Source: Cladorhizidae sp. MBARI D1340-BT2 (Eukaryota; Porifera; Demospongiae; Poecilosclerida; Cladorhizidae). From it: 64,000 bases of DNA. The notes under the pieces were generated by a model. It was not told where the DNA came from, ran no database searches, and was given only the letters and a program-made list of their open reading frames with translations. Location: assembly GCA_028752905.1 (NCBI GenBank), contig JAQNBH010000010.1, positions 12,226,993-12,290,992 on the forward strand, in the 5' to 3' direction. This document shows, piece after piece, positions 10,406-21,696 of this stretch (within the stretch, counting starts at the first letter, position 1; the number at the start of each line of letters is the position of its first letter). Position numbers and translations under genes: made by a program.

Positions 10406-12384
10406 TTAGCATAGTCTATCCAGTTCATGCAAAACAGAGTCCATAGTGCCGACGGTGACACCATTGGGTTCAACAAATCCATAGTAAATAGTTTCATCTC
10501 TGCTACGGTCAACTCTTCGTTTCCTCGGTTTTTCAGACTCAAACTCGTTTTTTGGTTTAGCGACACTTTCTGGACTTAAAAATAGGTACATGACCGTCTT
10601 GACTTCCTGGTCACAAATACTTTTATAGTATGCCAGGATTGTTGAGTCACGGTGCTCTAATTTCTGTACCTTACATTTCAGTACATAAGCCTTCGAGGGA
10701 TGCTGCTGGTAACTCACAAGAGATACTTGAATGAAGATAAGGACTTTTTCACGGCTGTTTTCTTCTGAACATAAACACACAGCGTCAATTCCGTGGTGGC
10801 CAATCCTCAAATGATAGATTTGGTTTTCGTTAATCTTACACAAGGCGTCGTCCAGTTGTTTCAAAGAAGGCTTAACCTTGAACATAAAGCTTTTGGTAGT
10901 TTCAGCATCCAAGGTCAAAGCAGAAACTTGCAATTTTTTAATTCTTTTAAGAAGTAGATCTTTAAACATGAATCCTCTCACAGTGCCAATATGCATGAAA
11001 TCTTTTGGTCCTACTGTTGATACAGTGCGCACAAACATTCTGTATTGCTCCAACAGAATGGTGGCCTTCTCTGGATCATAAAACATGACCTTCACACCTT
11101 CACTAGAGTTGGTCAGGTAGGTTAACCGCATATTGTGAATATAGGACTTGTTGTATCTTCCCCGAATGTCATGAGGCAGCACACGATTTTCCAATGCAGT
11201 GCAAACTAATGGCAACGATGAACCGATAAAATCCGCTGTTTTCCGATTTTCAAGTTTACCGTCTAAATTAGTTCGAAAAATATGCCTCATGCCGTTGACA
11301 CTCTCCCAGCCGTTATCAACCATTTCTACGTTGACTGACGACATTTCAAAACAGCTGAGATAGGCGACATTGTAAGATACTTCTGCAGCTAAAGCTGGTA
11401 ATATGTGGTATTCCGTACAAAAGTCGTTTGCTTCTTCTTCGCTTAAGTTCCTGGACACCAGAGAAACTAATTTTTTCGTAATATTCAAATACCTTCTAAA
11501 GACGGAACTTCCACTACCATTGTGTGAGTTGATGGACCAATAGCCGCCACTAGACTCAGCAAAGATGATGTACCAACCACGATGTATTGCCAAAGAAATG
11601 AAATCTACAAATTGAAGGTATTTAGCGGAATCCATTTTTGAACTTTGTCCATTTTCGACAAATACGATTTTCTGACAAACATCTTTACTCTGTTCCAATA
11701 TATCGAAAAATGAACGCACGTCCTTCTTGATGTTGTGAGCTGCAGAAGAATGACAAACACAATAATGGATGTTGTTCAACCCCAAAACATGAAGTGTTGG
11801 ATTTAGAATCATACCTCCCTTGAAGTATTCCAAGTAGGAGATGGGGACATCCTTCAAGTCACCACCAATCAGGAGCATAGGTTTTGGGAGAGACTGCTGT
11901 ACGACGAAGAAGGACATTGTCTTGCCCGTACCACTTCCACCATTTAAAAGTATCCCATGCATGTTTCTTGCAGTCAAATGTTTGCATATATCCTCCGTTA
12001 AATGTGTGCGCATCAATGAGACAGGGATGCAACCAGGCTTTCTGGTAATGCACTTCACAACGTTCGTCTACGTCGACCTGCAGGTAGGTACAAGATATAG
12101 TGAACACAAAGTTGTACAGTGAAACCCCTCTTATCGGGACTCCCAAGTTACTTCAAACAGGCAGCTTCTTAGGGCATTAAATTCATTAATGTGGGTGTGG
12201 TTAACATACCATTAACATCAACAAAATACAAGAATCACCCTCCTCCCATCTGTTACATATGATACCTTCATGAATCTTGGTGTGGTATCCAACCTTTGTG
12301 TAGTATCCAATCCTTGTGTGGTACTTTGTGTGGTATCCAAACTTGCCATAATAGCAGGCTTCTTCTTTGGAGGAGAGTAAATAG
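10406..12384 (-). pseudogene. Crinkler/RHS-type P-loop NTPase-nuclease (CR), copy 1
   Basis: Exon 2 (12077-10406) holds a 550-codon open frame. It has a Walker A loop, GGSGTGKT, after HGILLN; a hydrophobic strand with KIVFVENGQ that may be Walker B; NLSEEEANDFC; and RGFMFKDLL. Near the C-terminus are GHHGIDAV and LIFIQVSLVSYQQHPSKAY, the D...Q.(S/T)...H.K signature of the PD-(D/E)xK-like nuclease of Crinkler and retrotransposon-hot-spot proteins. A basic KPRKRRVDRSR stretch could be a nuclear signal. Exon 1 (about 12266-12384) encodes a short leader with a PPKKK cluster. Two lesions disable this copy. Nine bases including the initiator ATG are missing, and two bases are missing about 30 codons into exon 2. 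Known CR proteins are nuclear effectors or anti-invader nucleases; the role here is unknown. The NTPase is certain; family placement is from motifs only. Confidence 0.65.
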
Positions 12385-12430
12385 GATCGTTGCTAGTGAA
12401 GCACGGAGAAATCCTAACCCAGGGTTCTAG

Positions 12431-12676
12431 CTAGACCAAAAAAGAGGGGGAAATGTGTGGCATAATTACATTCCCAACATTCTCTGGGTAAGGGAAGGGG
12501 AAAGAAAAGGCAGTTAGGTGGAGAAAGGGAAGGGGATCTAATCTATTTAGCAAAGTTAACAAAAAATAGTTTGTAAAATATATTATTTGAACAATCTTCA
12601 CATAATAAACCCCACCTATTACTGAAGCCATTACTACGACCATACAAATTAAATTGTCATTCAGAGCTTCTGCCAT
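12431..12676 (-). CDS. Small hydrophobic ORF upstream of CR, copy 1
   Basis: An 81-codon frame starts MAEALNDNLICMVVVMASV and continues with two aromatic-rich hydrophobic stretches, then PLPFLHLTAFSFPFPYP. It looks like one or two membrane segments but matches no family I know. It lies just 5' of CR exon 1 on the same strand. All three copies (also 22606-22866 and 50607-50861) keep the frame, and two internal length differences, 9 and 12 nt, are multiples of three. This may indicate past selection or may be chance. It could equally be part of a CR leader or 5' UTR. Confidence 0.3.
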   Translation of the reverse strand: MAEALNDNLICMVVVMASVIGGVYYVKIVQIIYFTNYFLLTLLNRLDPLPFLHLTAFSFPFPYPENVGNVIMPHISPSFLV

Positions 12677-12699
12677 AGCCCTAGCTCAACAATATAAGA

Positions 12700-13113
12700 C
12701 TGAGTCTACTTAACTCCTGAGGTCAGCTCCCTTTAATTAGATTCGCTTCTCTCAAAGGGAGATGACCATATAGTAAATATCAATACACACAAATGAACTA
12801 ACCACATAGGTAATTGCAAGTACATATCTGTGTGCATGTGATACTTCCTATTCAGTCACTAATAATTCAAGTCAAACATGTGATGTGTGTTGATTAATTA
12901 GTTTCGATTTTACCAGAAGTAGTCCAACATTGATTGACCAGAACTGAAATGGTGCAGGACTCACCGTCTTGCCCCACCACTGCCCAGTGTCAAGTGTGTT
13001 TGGTTTAGCAGGTGTTTTGTTAGCAGGTCATCCATAGTCATGTGCATTTGTGCTGATTATTGTGGTGTGGTGTTCAGCAGTGCTGCTGCTGATGATAATA
13101 CAGAAACTTGTTT
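12700..13113. other. Non-coding spacer
   Basis: AT-rich sequence without a coding signature, shared with the inverted arm (about 21400-22600, where a Harbinger-like element is inserted) and with 50870-51317. It ends in a GCTGCTGCTGATGATAATAC microsatellite-like stretch. Confidence 0.5.
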
Positions 13114-13117
13114 TTAA

Positions 13118-13783
13118 GGGGGGGGGGGGGCTCTATGGAAGACTGGCTAAAAACGTTGTAGACTTTTGACTGCACATAACTTTTTTATAATTGTTTTGTG
13201 TAGGTAATTTGATGCTCAATTGTTGCTTGTTCTATGTGCTTTCCAATGATATATAAAATATCTCTAGAGGCGTGTTTTGTCAGAAGATGCATGCAGAAAC
13301 ATTCAAGGCAGGACCCTCCTCGTTTGGCAGCCCCCACAACTCATTTTAAGGTCTGTAGCTTGTCAAAGCTAATAGCTGTTGATTGGAGTGAAACAATATT
13401 GCAATAACTAAAGTGGGTGCTGAATGGCAACATGGGTGCTGTTGATTGGAGTGAAACAATATTGCAATAACTAAAGTGGGTGCTGAATGGCAACATGGGT
13501 ATTTGATTAGCAACTAAAAATGTGTTGAGCTACAAACCAATTTACAGCTTTTGATTTTTAAAGATGAGTTGTGGGGGGCTGCCAACCAGGAAGGTCCTGC
13601 ATTGGATGTTTCTGCATGTATCTTCTGACAAAACACACCTCTAGAGATATTTTATATATCATTAGATAGCACATAGAACAAGCAATAATTTGAGCATAAA
13701 ATTATCTACACTCTACAAAAAAAAAAGTTATGGGCAGTCAAAAGTCAACAACGTTTTTAGCCAGTCTTCCATAGAGCCCCCCC
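13118..13783. mobile_element. Foldback MITE with TTAA target duplication (Kolobok/piggyBac-like), copy 1
   Basis: The element begins with a G-run followed by CTCTATGGAAGACTGGCTAA and ends with the complement. The inverted arms extend for roughly 240 bp each (13118-13350 and 13555-13783). TTAA flanks both sides (13114-13117 and 13784-13787). TTAA duplication occurs in Kolobok and piggyBac elements; a GGG-start terminus fits Kolobok better. There is no coding capacity. A 60-bp tandem duplication lies in the loop near 13378-13500. The orthologous element is 51322-51957. Confidence 0.8.
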
Positions 13784-13787
13784 TTAA

Positions 13788-14696
13788 GGGAGGCTTTTAC
13801 CATTTTTTTTTATGATTTAATTTTTTTTATTGCTCTATTCTATACCTTGATGCATGTAGTTGTTATGTTTCAAGTTTCAGAGTATTTCAATGCTCCATTA
13901 TGAAGTTATGCACCTTTTTGTGCATTCTATTTCACATTATCAAGCTAAATACAAAATACCGTTTGAATCTTGAAGACGGCACTCCTGCCAAAGGTAAGCG
14001 TATCTCCCTAACCGTTCATGATAGAAGTCTGGAAAAGGACTCTAAATGAACCTCTCAGTAAGCTTCCAATTACCATAGTTACCACGCAGCCCTGTGCTGT
14101 CATCACATGATCTGCGCATCCTGTCAGGCAACCGTCATCATTTCGATTTTTATCAAAAAAATACCCCCCCAAAACACACCCACTTTTCATGGCTTCTCCT
14201 GGAAATCACTGTTTCCGAATCTGGAAATATTCTAACTTGCTCATTTTTTAATGTATACAAGATTTTAATATATCATTTGAAAGTCCTTTCCCTGCTCTAA
14301 AAAGTGAATGATTAAAACATGTTTAAGTCCATCCATGGTGAAGGTATGCATATGGATATACATACCATGTTTAGAACTTCAGGTTGACCTCTCTTAAAAT
14401 TCAGTTGTTGTGCTAATGATATTTTTAGCCATTCACTTTTCACTTCTATGATCACTCTAAGCACTTCCTAAGTGGGAAGTGGTTAGGACTAAGTGGCCAT
14501 GAGTTAGAATATTTGCCCCTGATACTGAGGTGGGATCCATAACTTCACCTAGGTAGTAGATATGCAAAATCTGAGCATATCAAAAGAAAGCACATTCAAT
14601 ACACTGCATCTTGATAAAATTTCACCTGCATTGAGAAATAAATCAAAAAGTTATGACAAGTTGTGTCGACCACCCCAGAAATGGTAAAAGCCTCCC
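13788..14696. mobile_element. Second TTAA-flanked MITE, inserted adjacent to the first
   Basis: The termini GGGAGGCTTTTACCATTT and its complement form an 18-bp inverted repeat. The element shares the TTAA at 13784-13787 with its neighbour and has TTAA again at 14697-14700. Copy 2 has a single TTAA followed by TATTATTTTG at 51958, which is the empty site. The insertion is therefore specific to copy 1. It is 909 bp long and has no recognisable gene. Confidence 0.85.
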
Positions 14697-14700
14697 TTAA

Positions 14701-17145
14701 TATTATTTTGCTGCTCACGGTGAATAAATAAAAGGTATCAGCTCCCTCCTGCTAGCAGTTGTAGCTAGAAGCCATTGGCCACAACTTGTAAAAAGTACTC
14801 AACAGTCACTGATAGTCACAGCAGCAGCACACCAATGGTTGCCTGAAAGTAAAAGAATGTTTTTGCTACAGTTTGTATTCCCCTCACAAAACTAGACTGT
14901 TTGGGGGAAACAGCAAGCAAGCCCTAGGCTCTTCCTCCCTTTCCCCCTTCCTTTTTCACTGTTGCTATTGAGCACACGCAAAAAGTGTCCACAAGCAAGA
15001 CTAGCAAACTGTTATAACTAAAAGCTAAAACACTTTGACAGTCTGTTGAACATGAGGGTTCATCCACCCTGGTTGCAGAAGCAGGAGACTGGACTAGATA
15101 GAGGATGCCTGGGAGGCTCCCTAGACAACAATTGAATGACTAACAAACTGTATTTCTAATAATTGTGAACTGCCATAGAGCTCGCCCTCTATTTGTCCAT
15201 GCCCTCGTATAGCACACATAGCTTCTCTAGACATCGCATGCTTTGAAAGTTCTTGCTGGTCTAGATTTTAGCATTTTTGGATGGTACTGATGGCAGATAG
15301 AATAACCCACATACAGGCTAATAGTTTGGGGATAAATGGTTAGCACTTACAGACTGTGTGACTGTGTGAGGGAGAGAGATAGAGAGATGATTGCTGAGAA
15401 TGAGTGGTTCCTGGGAGAAGAAAATAATACATAGAACACAACACAACCAAGCAATGGTAAGAAAAGATAACTTACTTTTTTTTTTACGACAGGCCACTCG
15501 CGGAACACCAAGGGCGAGAGAAACCAGAACACCAGAGAGCACTCTCCAAGGGTTTTATTTGTTGAATAGTAATGAATTTGCCTGAAAAAGTAAGAGTTGT
15601 ATGCCCAGACCCCGCTATCGCGCGTAGGGTCTTGGGCGCTTTCGAGTGGCACGCGCTAGCGGTTTGGTAACGGTCGGTCTTGGATAGTTGAAGCCAGACC
15701 CTTTAACGGCTTAGTTTTAGTTGAAGCCATGCCGAAAAAAGCGAAGGGCCAGACATACTTACATTATTATATATCCACCACCCAATGAGAGTACATTGGT
15801 TTGTATCCACACCAATGAGGGTACATTGGTGTGTACTATTATATCCAATGACCAAGTCTGCAGGTGGTACCACTATGTAAACTACACAGCCTCCATTCAT
15901 TCACTCTCTCTGGAGGAGTGCATCTTAGGTGTAACTGTGAAAGCTGCATAAGCATCAGGGGGGGGGGGAAAGAACTGGTCCGGCAAAGTTTCAGAGAAAC
16001 TTACAAATCATAGCTGTCAGACTTTTCTGCAGCCAGCTCTTCTCTCCATAATTATTAAATATTGAAATCTAAATCCCCCCTGCACATGTGCACTCATGAT
16101 GGCTATGTAGATAGATATGTCATCATGGCTATTCTCCCTGTCACATTTTGTAGATTTAACTGGACAATCAGACGTGGGAGAGCTGTGTTCAAAGTTAGTT
16201 TGTTGTTGTTTTCTAAAGTGTGAAGCGTGTTGGAGATATATATTAATTTCTAGATATGCATCTATATATCTGCACATCTTCTAAATCTATATATTTAAAA
16301 ATTCCCGAGTGTGAAGAGGGGTGGAGTGAAGCGTGCTACAATTATTGTCACTCGAAAGAAGTAAGATTTCACTTTGCTATATATGGATATATCATCACTG
16401 GTAAATAATGTGTTATGAGAATAAGTTCGATCCCCTCAGCTATATAATTATTCACAGATCCTGACAATCTAATAAAACACTTAGCATTACCATTTTACAA
16501 ACTTGTTATTTTATTTTATTTTTGTGTACTTCACCCTAATTTTACGCCACACTTGTAGATGTAGTTATTTTTGCCATTTTTCAACAGCAGAAATTCACTT
16601 ATTTGCAAACTTTTACTCAATAACTCATACATACTTTTATTCATTTTCTTGGAATTTATTCCTTATCTCCAAGTCATTTTTACTTCTATTCCCATTTTGG
16701 GCAAACCTGTGTGCGACACCAATGAGAGTACATTTGTGTGTACCTTATATATGCACCACACCAATGAGAATACATTGGTGTGTGTTATAACTATCGTGGG
16801 GAAGCAGTCTGGTTCAACTCTTGGAAAACTTCACTGATACCTTTCTTCGCCAAAATGTCATTCGCATCTTTGTACTCTCGCCGTGGTAGACAACCTATGT
16901 CTTCTATCACCTCCTCTGCTATGTCACCGCTGAAAACACACCAAGACCATCACCATTATATGGCATAAGGATGCAGAGCAGGTGATGAAGAAGCCCCATC
17001 AAGTCAAGTAGCTCCATACAATCCACACGTCCCCCTGTTGGGGGGCACAACAACCAAATTGACAATAATTATAATCACACTCCTCAATCACAGTTATGGG
17101 GTAGATAATCTCATGAGAAAACAATCCTAGTCCTTTCCCTAATCC
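14701..17145. other. Non-coding repetitive spacer
   Basis: I find no convincing gene. The stretch 15318-15652 looks ORF-rich on the minus strand but is non-coding repeat, also present inverted at 20412-20750 and direct at 52450-52900. Two short clusters of the palindromic block CCAATGAGAGTACATTGG occur at about 15775-15835 and 16718-16782, related to the satellite at 56150. From 16845 the sequence is a truncated version of the foldback DNA at 54165-55115. It then passes into the deletion junction with the gypsy at about 17174. Confidence 0.5.
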
Positions 17146-17161
17146 AAGCGTGTGGATTTGT

Positions 17162-18811
17162 ATGGAGCTACGTGAGCAGTTTCAGGACGAGAGCTGGATT
17201 CCAATCGCCTTTTTCTCTCGCAAGCTATCCAACGCAGAAATAAAATATACTGCCTTTGATCGTGAACTTCTAGCCATCTACTTCACCATCAAGCACTTCC
17301 ACCACTTTGTTGAAGGGCGGGCTTTCACGATCTACACAGATCATAAGCCATTGACATTCGCCTTTGCTAGTGCTGCTGAGAGGTCACCGAGACAGACCCG
17401 CCATCTCTCCTTTATAGCTGAGTTCTCCACAGATGTGCGTCACATCACGGGCAAGGAAAACGTTGTCGCCGACACTCTGTCCCGTGCCGGTCTCTCTGCC
17501 ATAGCCCTACCTACGATCGACTACCGTCGCCTTGCCACTGATCAGGTGAATTCCAAGGAGATCGCTGCCTACAGGACTTCCATCACCAGTCTCGAATTCG
17601 CTGATGTCCCTTTCGGGGATTTCACTGTCCTCTGCGACGTCTCCACAGGAAAAGACAGACCAGTAATCCCATCTGAGTGGACTAGGCGCATTTTTGAAGC
17701 CATTCACGGACTCTCTCATCCTGGATGCAAGCCAACACAACGAGCTGTCTCCTCTCGCTTCGTCTGGCATGGCCTCAAGCGTGACGTCCGCCGCTGGTGC
17801 CGGGAGTGTCATGCCTGCCAGTCCTCGAAGATTCAGTGCCACACACATGCTCCTCTTGTCAAGAGAGACCCTCCTGACAGACGCTTCGGCAGCATCCATG
17901 TTGATATCGTTGGCCCCCTTCCAACCTCAGAGAACAAGACCTACCTCTTCACAATCATTGACCGGTTTAACCGCTGGCCCGAAGTCATACCAATGGAGGA
18001 TTCTACCACAGAGTCGTGTGCCAAAGCCCTCATCTGCCATTGGATTGCACGGTTTGGTGTCCCTGAGAACCTCACCTCGGACCGTGGACCGCAGTTTACT
18101 TCCCACCTCTGGGCGGCACTTAACAAGCTGCTCGGAATCTCTGCATCCACCACCACAGCTTACTACCCTCAGGCCAACGGGATGGTGGAGCGCCTTCATC
18201 GGCAACTCAAGGCATCGCTGAAGGCCCGCCTGTCTGGACCAAACTGGATGGACGAGCTTCCCCTAGTTCTCCTTGGCATCAGAACGGCTTGGAAGGAAGA
18301 CGTTGGGTGTTCTTCAGCCGACCTTGTCTATGGCATGGGGTTGCATGTACCTGGAGAATTTTTTCCTGGACCACTGAGCTTTCCCCCTGCAACTGAGTTC
18401 CTCTGCAATCTTCAGGACACGATGCGTTCTGCCCTGCCCCCACCTCACAAATTCCATGGTGAATGCCCGACCTACATACCACACAACTTAGCTGCAACAG
18501 GATTCGTCTATGTCCGTCAGGATGCCCATTGTGGTCCATTGCAACGTCCCTACAATGGCCCTTTTCAGATCCTCGAGACAGCTGGGAAGCACTTCATCCT
18601 TGATGTGAACGGGCGCCGGGATGCTGTGTCCATTGATCGTCTAAAGGTCGCCTATGGTCGCAGGACCTCACCAGCTCCATCAACACTGCCTCAAACACAC
18701 CCTGTTCCACCTACACCACCTACTACTTCTCCTCCCTCAACGGATGTCAGGACGTCACTGCCTACCTCAAGCTTTTGCAGGCCCATCAAGGTCCCACTTC
18801 GTTTTCGCTAG
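17162..18811 (+). pseudogene. Ty3/gypsy pol remnant: RNase H and integrase, 5'-truncated
   Basis: The frame opens inside RNase H (FFSRKLSNAEIKYTAFDREL, then TDHKPLTFAF) and continues through the integrase. The integrase has an HHCC zinc-binding domain (HPGCKPTQRA ... CRECHACQ) and the DDE core with HVDIVGPLP, TSDRGPQFTS and NGMVERLHRQ. A proline-rich C-terminal tail runs to 18811. The N-terminal residues, encoded from about 17150, come from unrelated flanking DNA. The junction at about 17174 shows where LTR, gag, protease, RT and the start of RNase H were deleted. Unlike the copy at 57408-61619, this one keeps the integrase tail open past the position of a premature stop there. It cannot transpose by itself. 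Confidence 0.9.
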
Positions 18812-18848
18812 GCCTCTAACATTCCTTCTCTTCCACTGGGGGAGGTTC

Positions 18849-19010
18849 TGTGGCGTCCTGGATTCGGGCATGCGTAGCAGCTGCCTTGTTCATCGTGACT
18901 CATATAATATAGATTAGGTATTCGATATGATGCTGACTCTGTCTGTTAAATTATTATTGTTTTAGTGTTCTGAATAAAAGATTCTATTTGCTAGTTCAGT
19001 GACACTAAAA
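18849..19010 (+). repeat. Gypsy 3' LTR (copy 1)
   Basis: It begins TGTGGCGTCCTGGATTCGGG directly after the polypurine-like GGGGGAGGTTC and ends near CAGTGACACTAAA. It includes an AATAAA signal at about 18973. It matches the LTRs at 57408-57559 and 61456-61619. Its 3' flank is the same as that of 61456-61619, so the insertion predates the duplication. Confidence 0.85.
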
Positions 19011-19146
19011 TATAATCTCCATCGATTCTTGTTCGACTTATGTATCGACTTATGTACTTTATAAATATGAAGGGAAAAACATTAATCAGATATATAGCTA
19101 TGACATATAATAGCTACAATGATATTTATATCAACGTATATTTATA

Positions 19147-19405
19147 TCAACAGTGCCAACAATTAGCATAGTCTATCCAGTTCATCCAATACATGATGTA
19201 CCAACCCCGATGTATTGCTAACGAAATGAAATCTACAAATTGAAGGTATTTAGCGGAATCCATTTTCGAACTCTGTCCATTTTCGACAAATACGATTTTC
19301 TGACAATATATCGAAAAATGAAGGCACATCCTCCTTGATGCTGTGAGCTGCAGAAGAATGACAAACACAATAATGGATTTTGTTCAAACCCAAAATTAGA
19401 ATCAT
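19147..19405 (-). pseudogene. CR gene fragment, internally deleted
   Basis: The minus strand reads the CR C-terminal codons (LDELDRLC-like) joined to the middle segment around KIVFVENGQSSKMDSAKYL, with the sequence between deleted. It lacks the Walker A loop. Its 5' side breaks off at 19411, where an unrelated repeat begins with TAACGCCTAATG. The counterpart is 61766-62035. Confidence 0.75.
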
Positions 19406-19410
19406 ACCTC

Positions 19411-20325
19411 CCTAACGCCTAATGAAAACACTCATTGCATAGAGTAGGGCTTCCTCTAGCCACGCGTGCTAATTTTAAATTTTTAGCACTTAGCAATCTT
19501 GAGTTATTTATGTGGAGGTTGCAGGCATTCAGATCCCTCCACTTGTAGCTCCCTTAACTTGGCTATAGTTATACTTGTGAAAAATATTTTATTATCAACA
19601 GAGAGCACATAGAGAGACCTATCTTTTGAGCTATATATCAAGTCCATACCATGAAGTTTACGGAATCTATGGAGTTATAAAGTGGTAATCACAACACAAT
19701 AAAAGCACGTGGGTCATCCCCCCCCCCCCCCCCCCCCCAAATGCAACTGTCTCCCCTTCAAAGCTGTAATTATGAGTATTATGAAAAAGGTGTGTTTTTG
19801 GACTTTCAAAAAATCTCTCTCGGGGAATATATATCAATTCCAAATATATATCAATTCCATAATATACGCTCTTTCTATGCTCTAAAGTTTGATAAATCCT
19901 TTTTCTTATTTAGTGTACTGGTCTTGAGTTATGCATTGATGTTCGACACAGATTTCATGCTTTTTCATTACGAATTTTCATTGACCTCCCAAATCACTTC
20001 CAAGTACATTGTGGCAAAACTGTCTCTATGATACTTTATACTATTTTACACAAACTGTGAATGGGAAGTGGTCACTGACAATCTGTGATTTTTAAGATTT
20101 TTGTCGAGTGACAAGGGTAAGGTTCTAAGGGTGTCTATCTGTGGCAAATCTACAAACATGAAAATTCATTAGTAGCCTTCATGTAATATGTCATTTTAAA
20201 GCTATTGAACCAGTCTTTCTTTTGATCTAAAAAGTATCTGTAAAGGATGAAAAACAAAAAAGTTATGAACGATACAAATTTGGAACACAGATCTTCAGAA
20301 AAATGGTTTACTACCCCCTTAAAGG
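19411..20325. repeat. Unclassified dispersed repeat
   Basis: There is no coding signature. It starts TAACGCCTAATGAAAACAC, includes a C-run at 19717-19739, and ends near TTTACTACCCCCTTAAAGG. A close copy is at 62046-62940. A diverged copy of its first 300 bp or so lies inverted in the Smad intron (about 37500-37790), so this is a dispersed family and not unique spacer. I could not define its termini or class. Confidence 0.6.
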
Positions 20326-21696
20326 TACTATCCAAGACCAACCCTTACCAAACCGCTCTTGTCCTCACTCCGAAAACTGTTTTCCGCTAATTCTTGAATC
20401 TGGATTAGCGCGTGCCAGCTAGCGCGCGTTGGCGATTCGGTAAAGGGTTTGGGGGCATGCGCATACATACTTTTTCAGGTACTACCACTACAAACAAAAC
20501 CCTTGGAGACTGCTCTCTTGGTGTTCTGGTTTCTCTCGCCCTTGGTGTTCCGCGAGTGGCTTGTCGTACTAAAAAAGAAGAAGTAAGTTTCTTTTCTTAC
20601 CATTGCTTGGTTGTGTTGTGTTCTATGGCTAAAAACTTATTATTTTCTTTTTCTCTTTTTCTCCCAGGAACCACTCGTTCTCAGAAATTATCTCTCTATC
20701 TCTTTCCCTCACACAGTCTGTAAGTGCTAACCATTTATCCCCCAACTATTAGCCTAAATGTGGGTTATTCTATCTGCCATCGGGTACCATCCAAAAATGC
20801 TAAAATCTAGACCAGCAAGAACTTTCAAAGCATGTGATGTCTAGCGAAGCTATGTGTGCTATACGAGGGCGTGGACAAATAGAGGGCGAGCTCTATGGCA
20901 GTTCACAATTAGAAATACAGTTTGTTAGTCATTCAATTGTTGTCTAGGGAGCTTCCCAGGCATCCTCTATCTAGTCCAGTCCCCTGCTTCTGCAACCAGG
21001 GTGGATGAACCCTCATGTTCAACAGACTGTCAAAGTGTTTGCTAGTCTTTTGGCTTGTGGACACTTTTTGCGTGTGCTCAATAGCAAGAGTGAAAAAGGA
21101 AGGGGGAAAGGGAGGAAGAGTCTAGGGCTTGCTTGCCGTTTCCCCAAAACAGTCTAGTTTTGTGAGGGGAATACAAACTGTAGCAAAAACATTCTTTTAC
21201 TTTCAGGCAACCATTGGTGTACTGCTGCTGTGACTATCAGTGACTCTTGAGTACTTTTTACAAGTTGTGGCCAATGGATTCTAGCTAGCAGGAGGGAGCT
21301 GATACCTTTTATTTATTCACCATGAGCAGCAAAATGATACAAGCAACTCAAGGCAAACGAGTTTCTGTATTATCATCATCATCAGCAGCACTGCTGAACA
21401 CCACACCACAATAATACATGCACATGCAACTCAAGGCAAACAAGTTTCTGTATTATCATCATCATCAGCAAACACTGCTGAACACCAACCACAACCACAA
21501 TAATCAGCACACATGCATGACAAGTTGGTGGTTTGCTGATTAGATGTGGTTGACCTGCTAACAAAACACCCTGCTAAACCAAACCCATGTGACACTGGGC
21601 AGTGGTGTGGGGCAAGACAGTGAGTCCTGTACCATTTTAATCAATGTTGGACTACTTCTGGTAAAATCAATTAACACACATCGCATATAATTATTA

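Larger units (their letters stand above)
6680..15700. repeat. Left arm of a multi-kilobase inverted duplication
   Basis: This segment is repeated in reverse orientation at about 20325-32836. Reading inward, both arms contain MULE, Merlin family 2, the exon-like ORF, CR, the small hydrophobic ORF, and the spacer with GGTGTTCCGCGAGTGGC. The outer breakpoint falls at the MULE exon boundary. The inner breakpoint falls near the CTATCCAAGACC sequence at about 15690 and 20330. The left arm has gained two TTAA-flanked MITEs (13118-14696) that the right arm lacks. Confidence 0.8.
1917..21393. repeat. Large direct segmental duplication, copy 1
   Basis: From TTTTGTCAACATTTGGTCAG at about 1917 the sequence runs collinear with 39551 onward, through the LINE, CXXC exon, MULE, Merlin, CR gene, MITE, gypsy and following spacer. 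At 21393 the matching copy reaches the window end. Copy 1 is about 19.5 kb and copy 2 about 24.4 kb. The difference comes from element insertions (Merlin 2229-3405 and MITE 13788-14696 only here; Merlin 47638-49934 and MITE 46544-46785 only in copy 2) and from a deletion that removed the 5' half of the gypsy here. Aligned stretches look nearly identical by eye. Real duplication and unmerged haplotypes are both possible. Confidence 0.85.

Noticed and set aside
17507..18539. Minus-strand ORFs of 60-130 codons opposite the gypsy pol (also 60113-61145)
   Set aside because: They are antisense shadows of RNase H/integrase codons, with no protein family signature.
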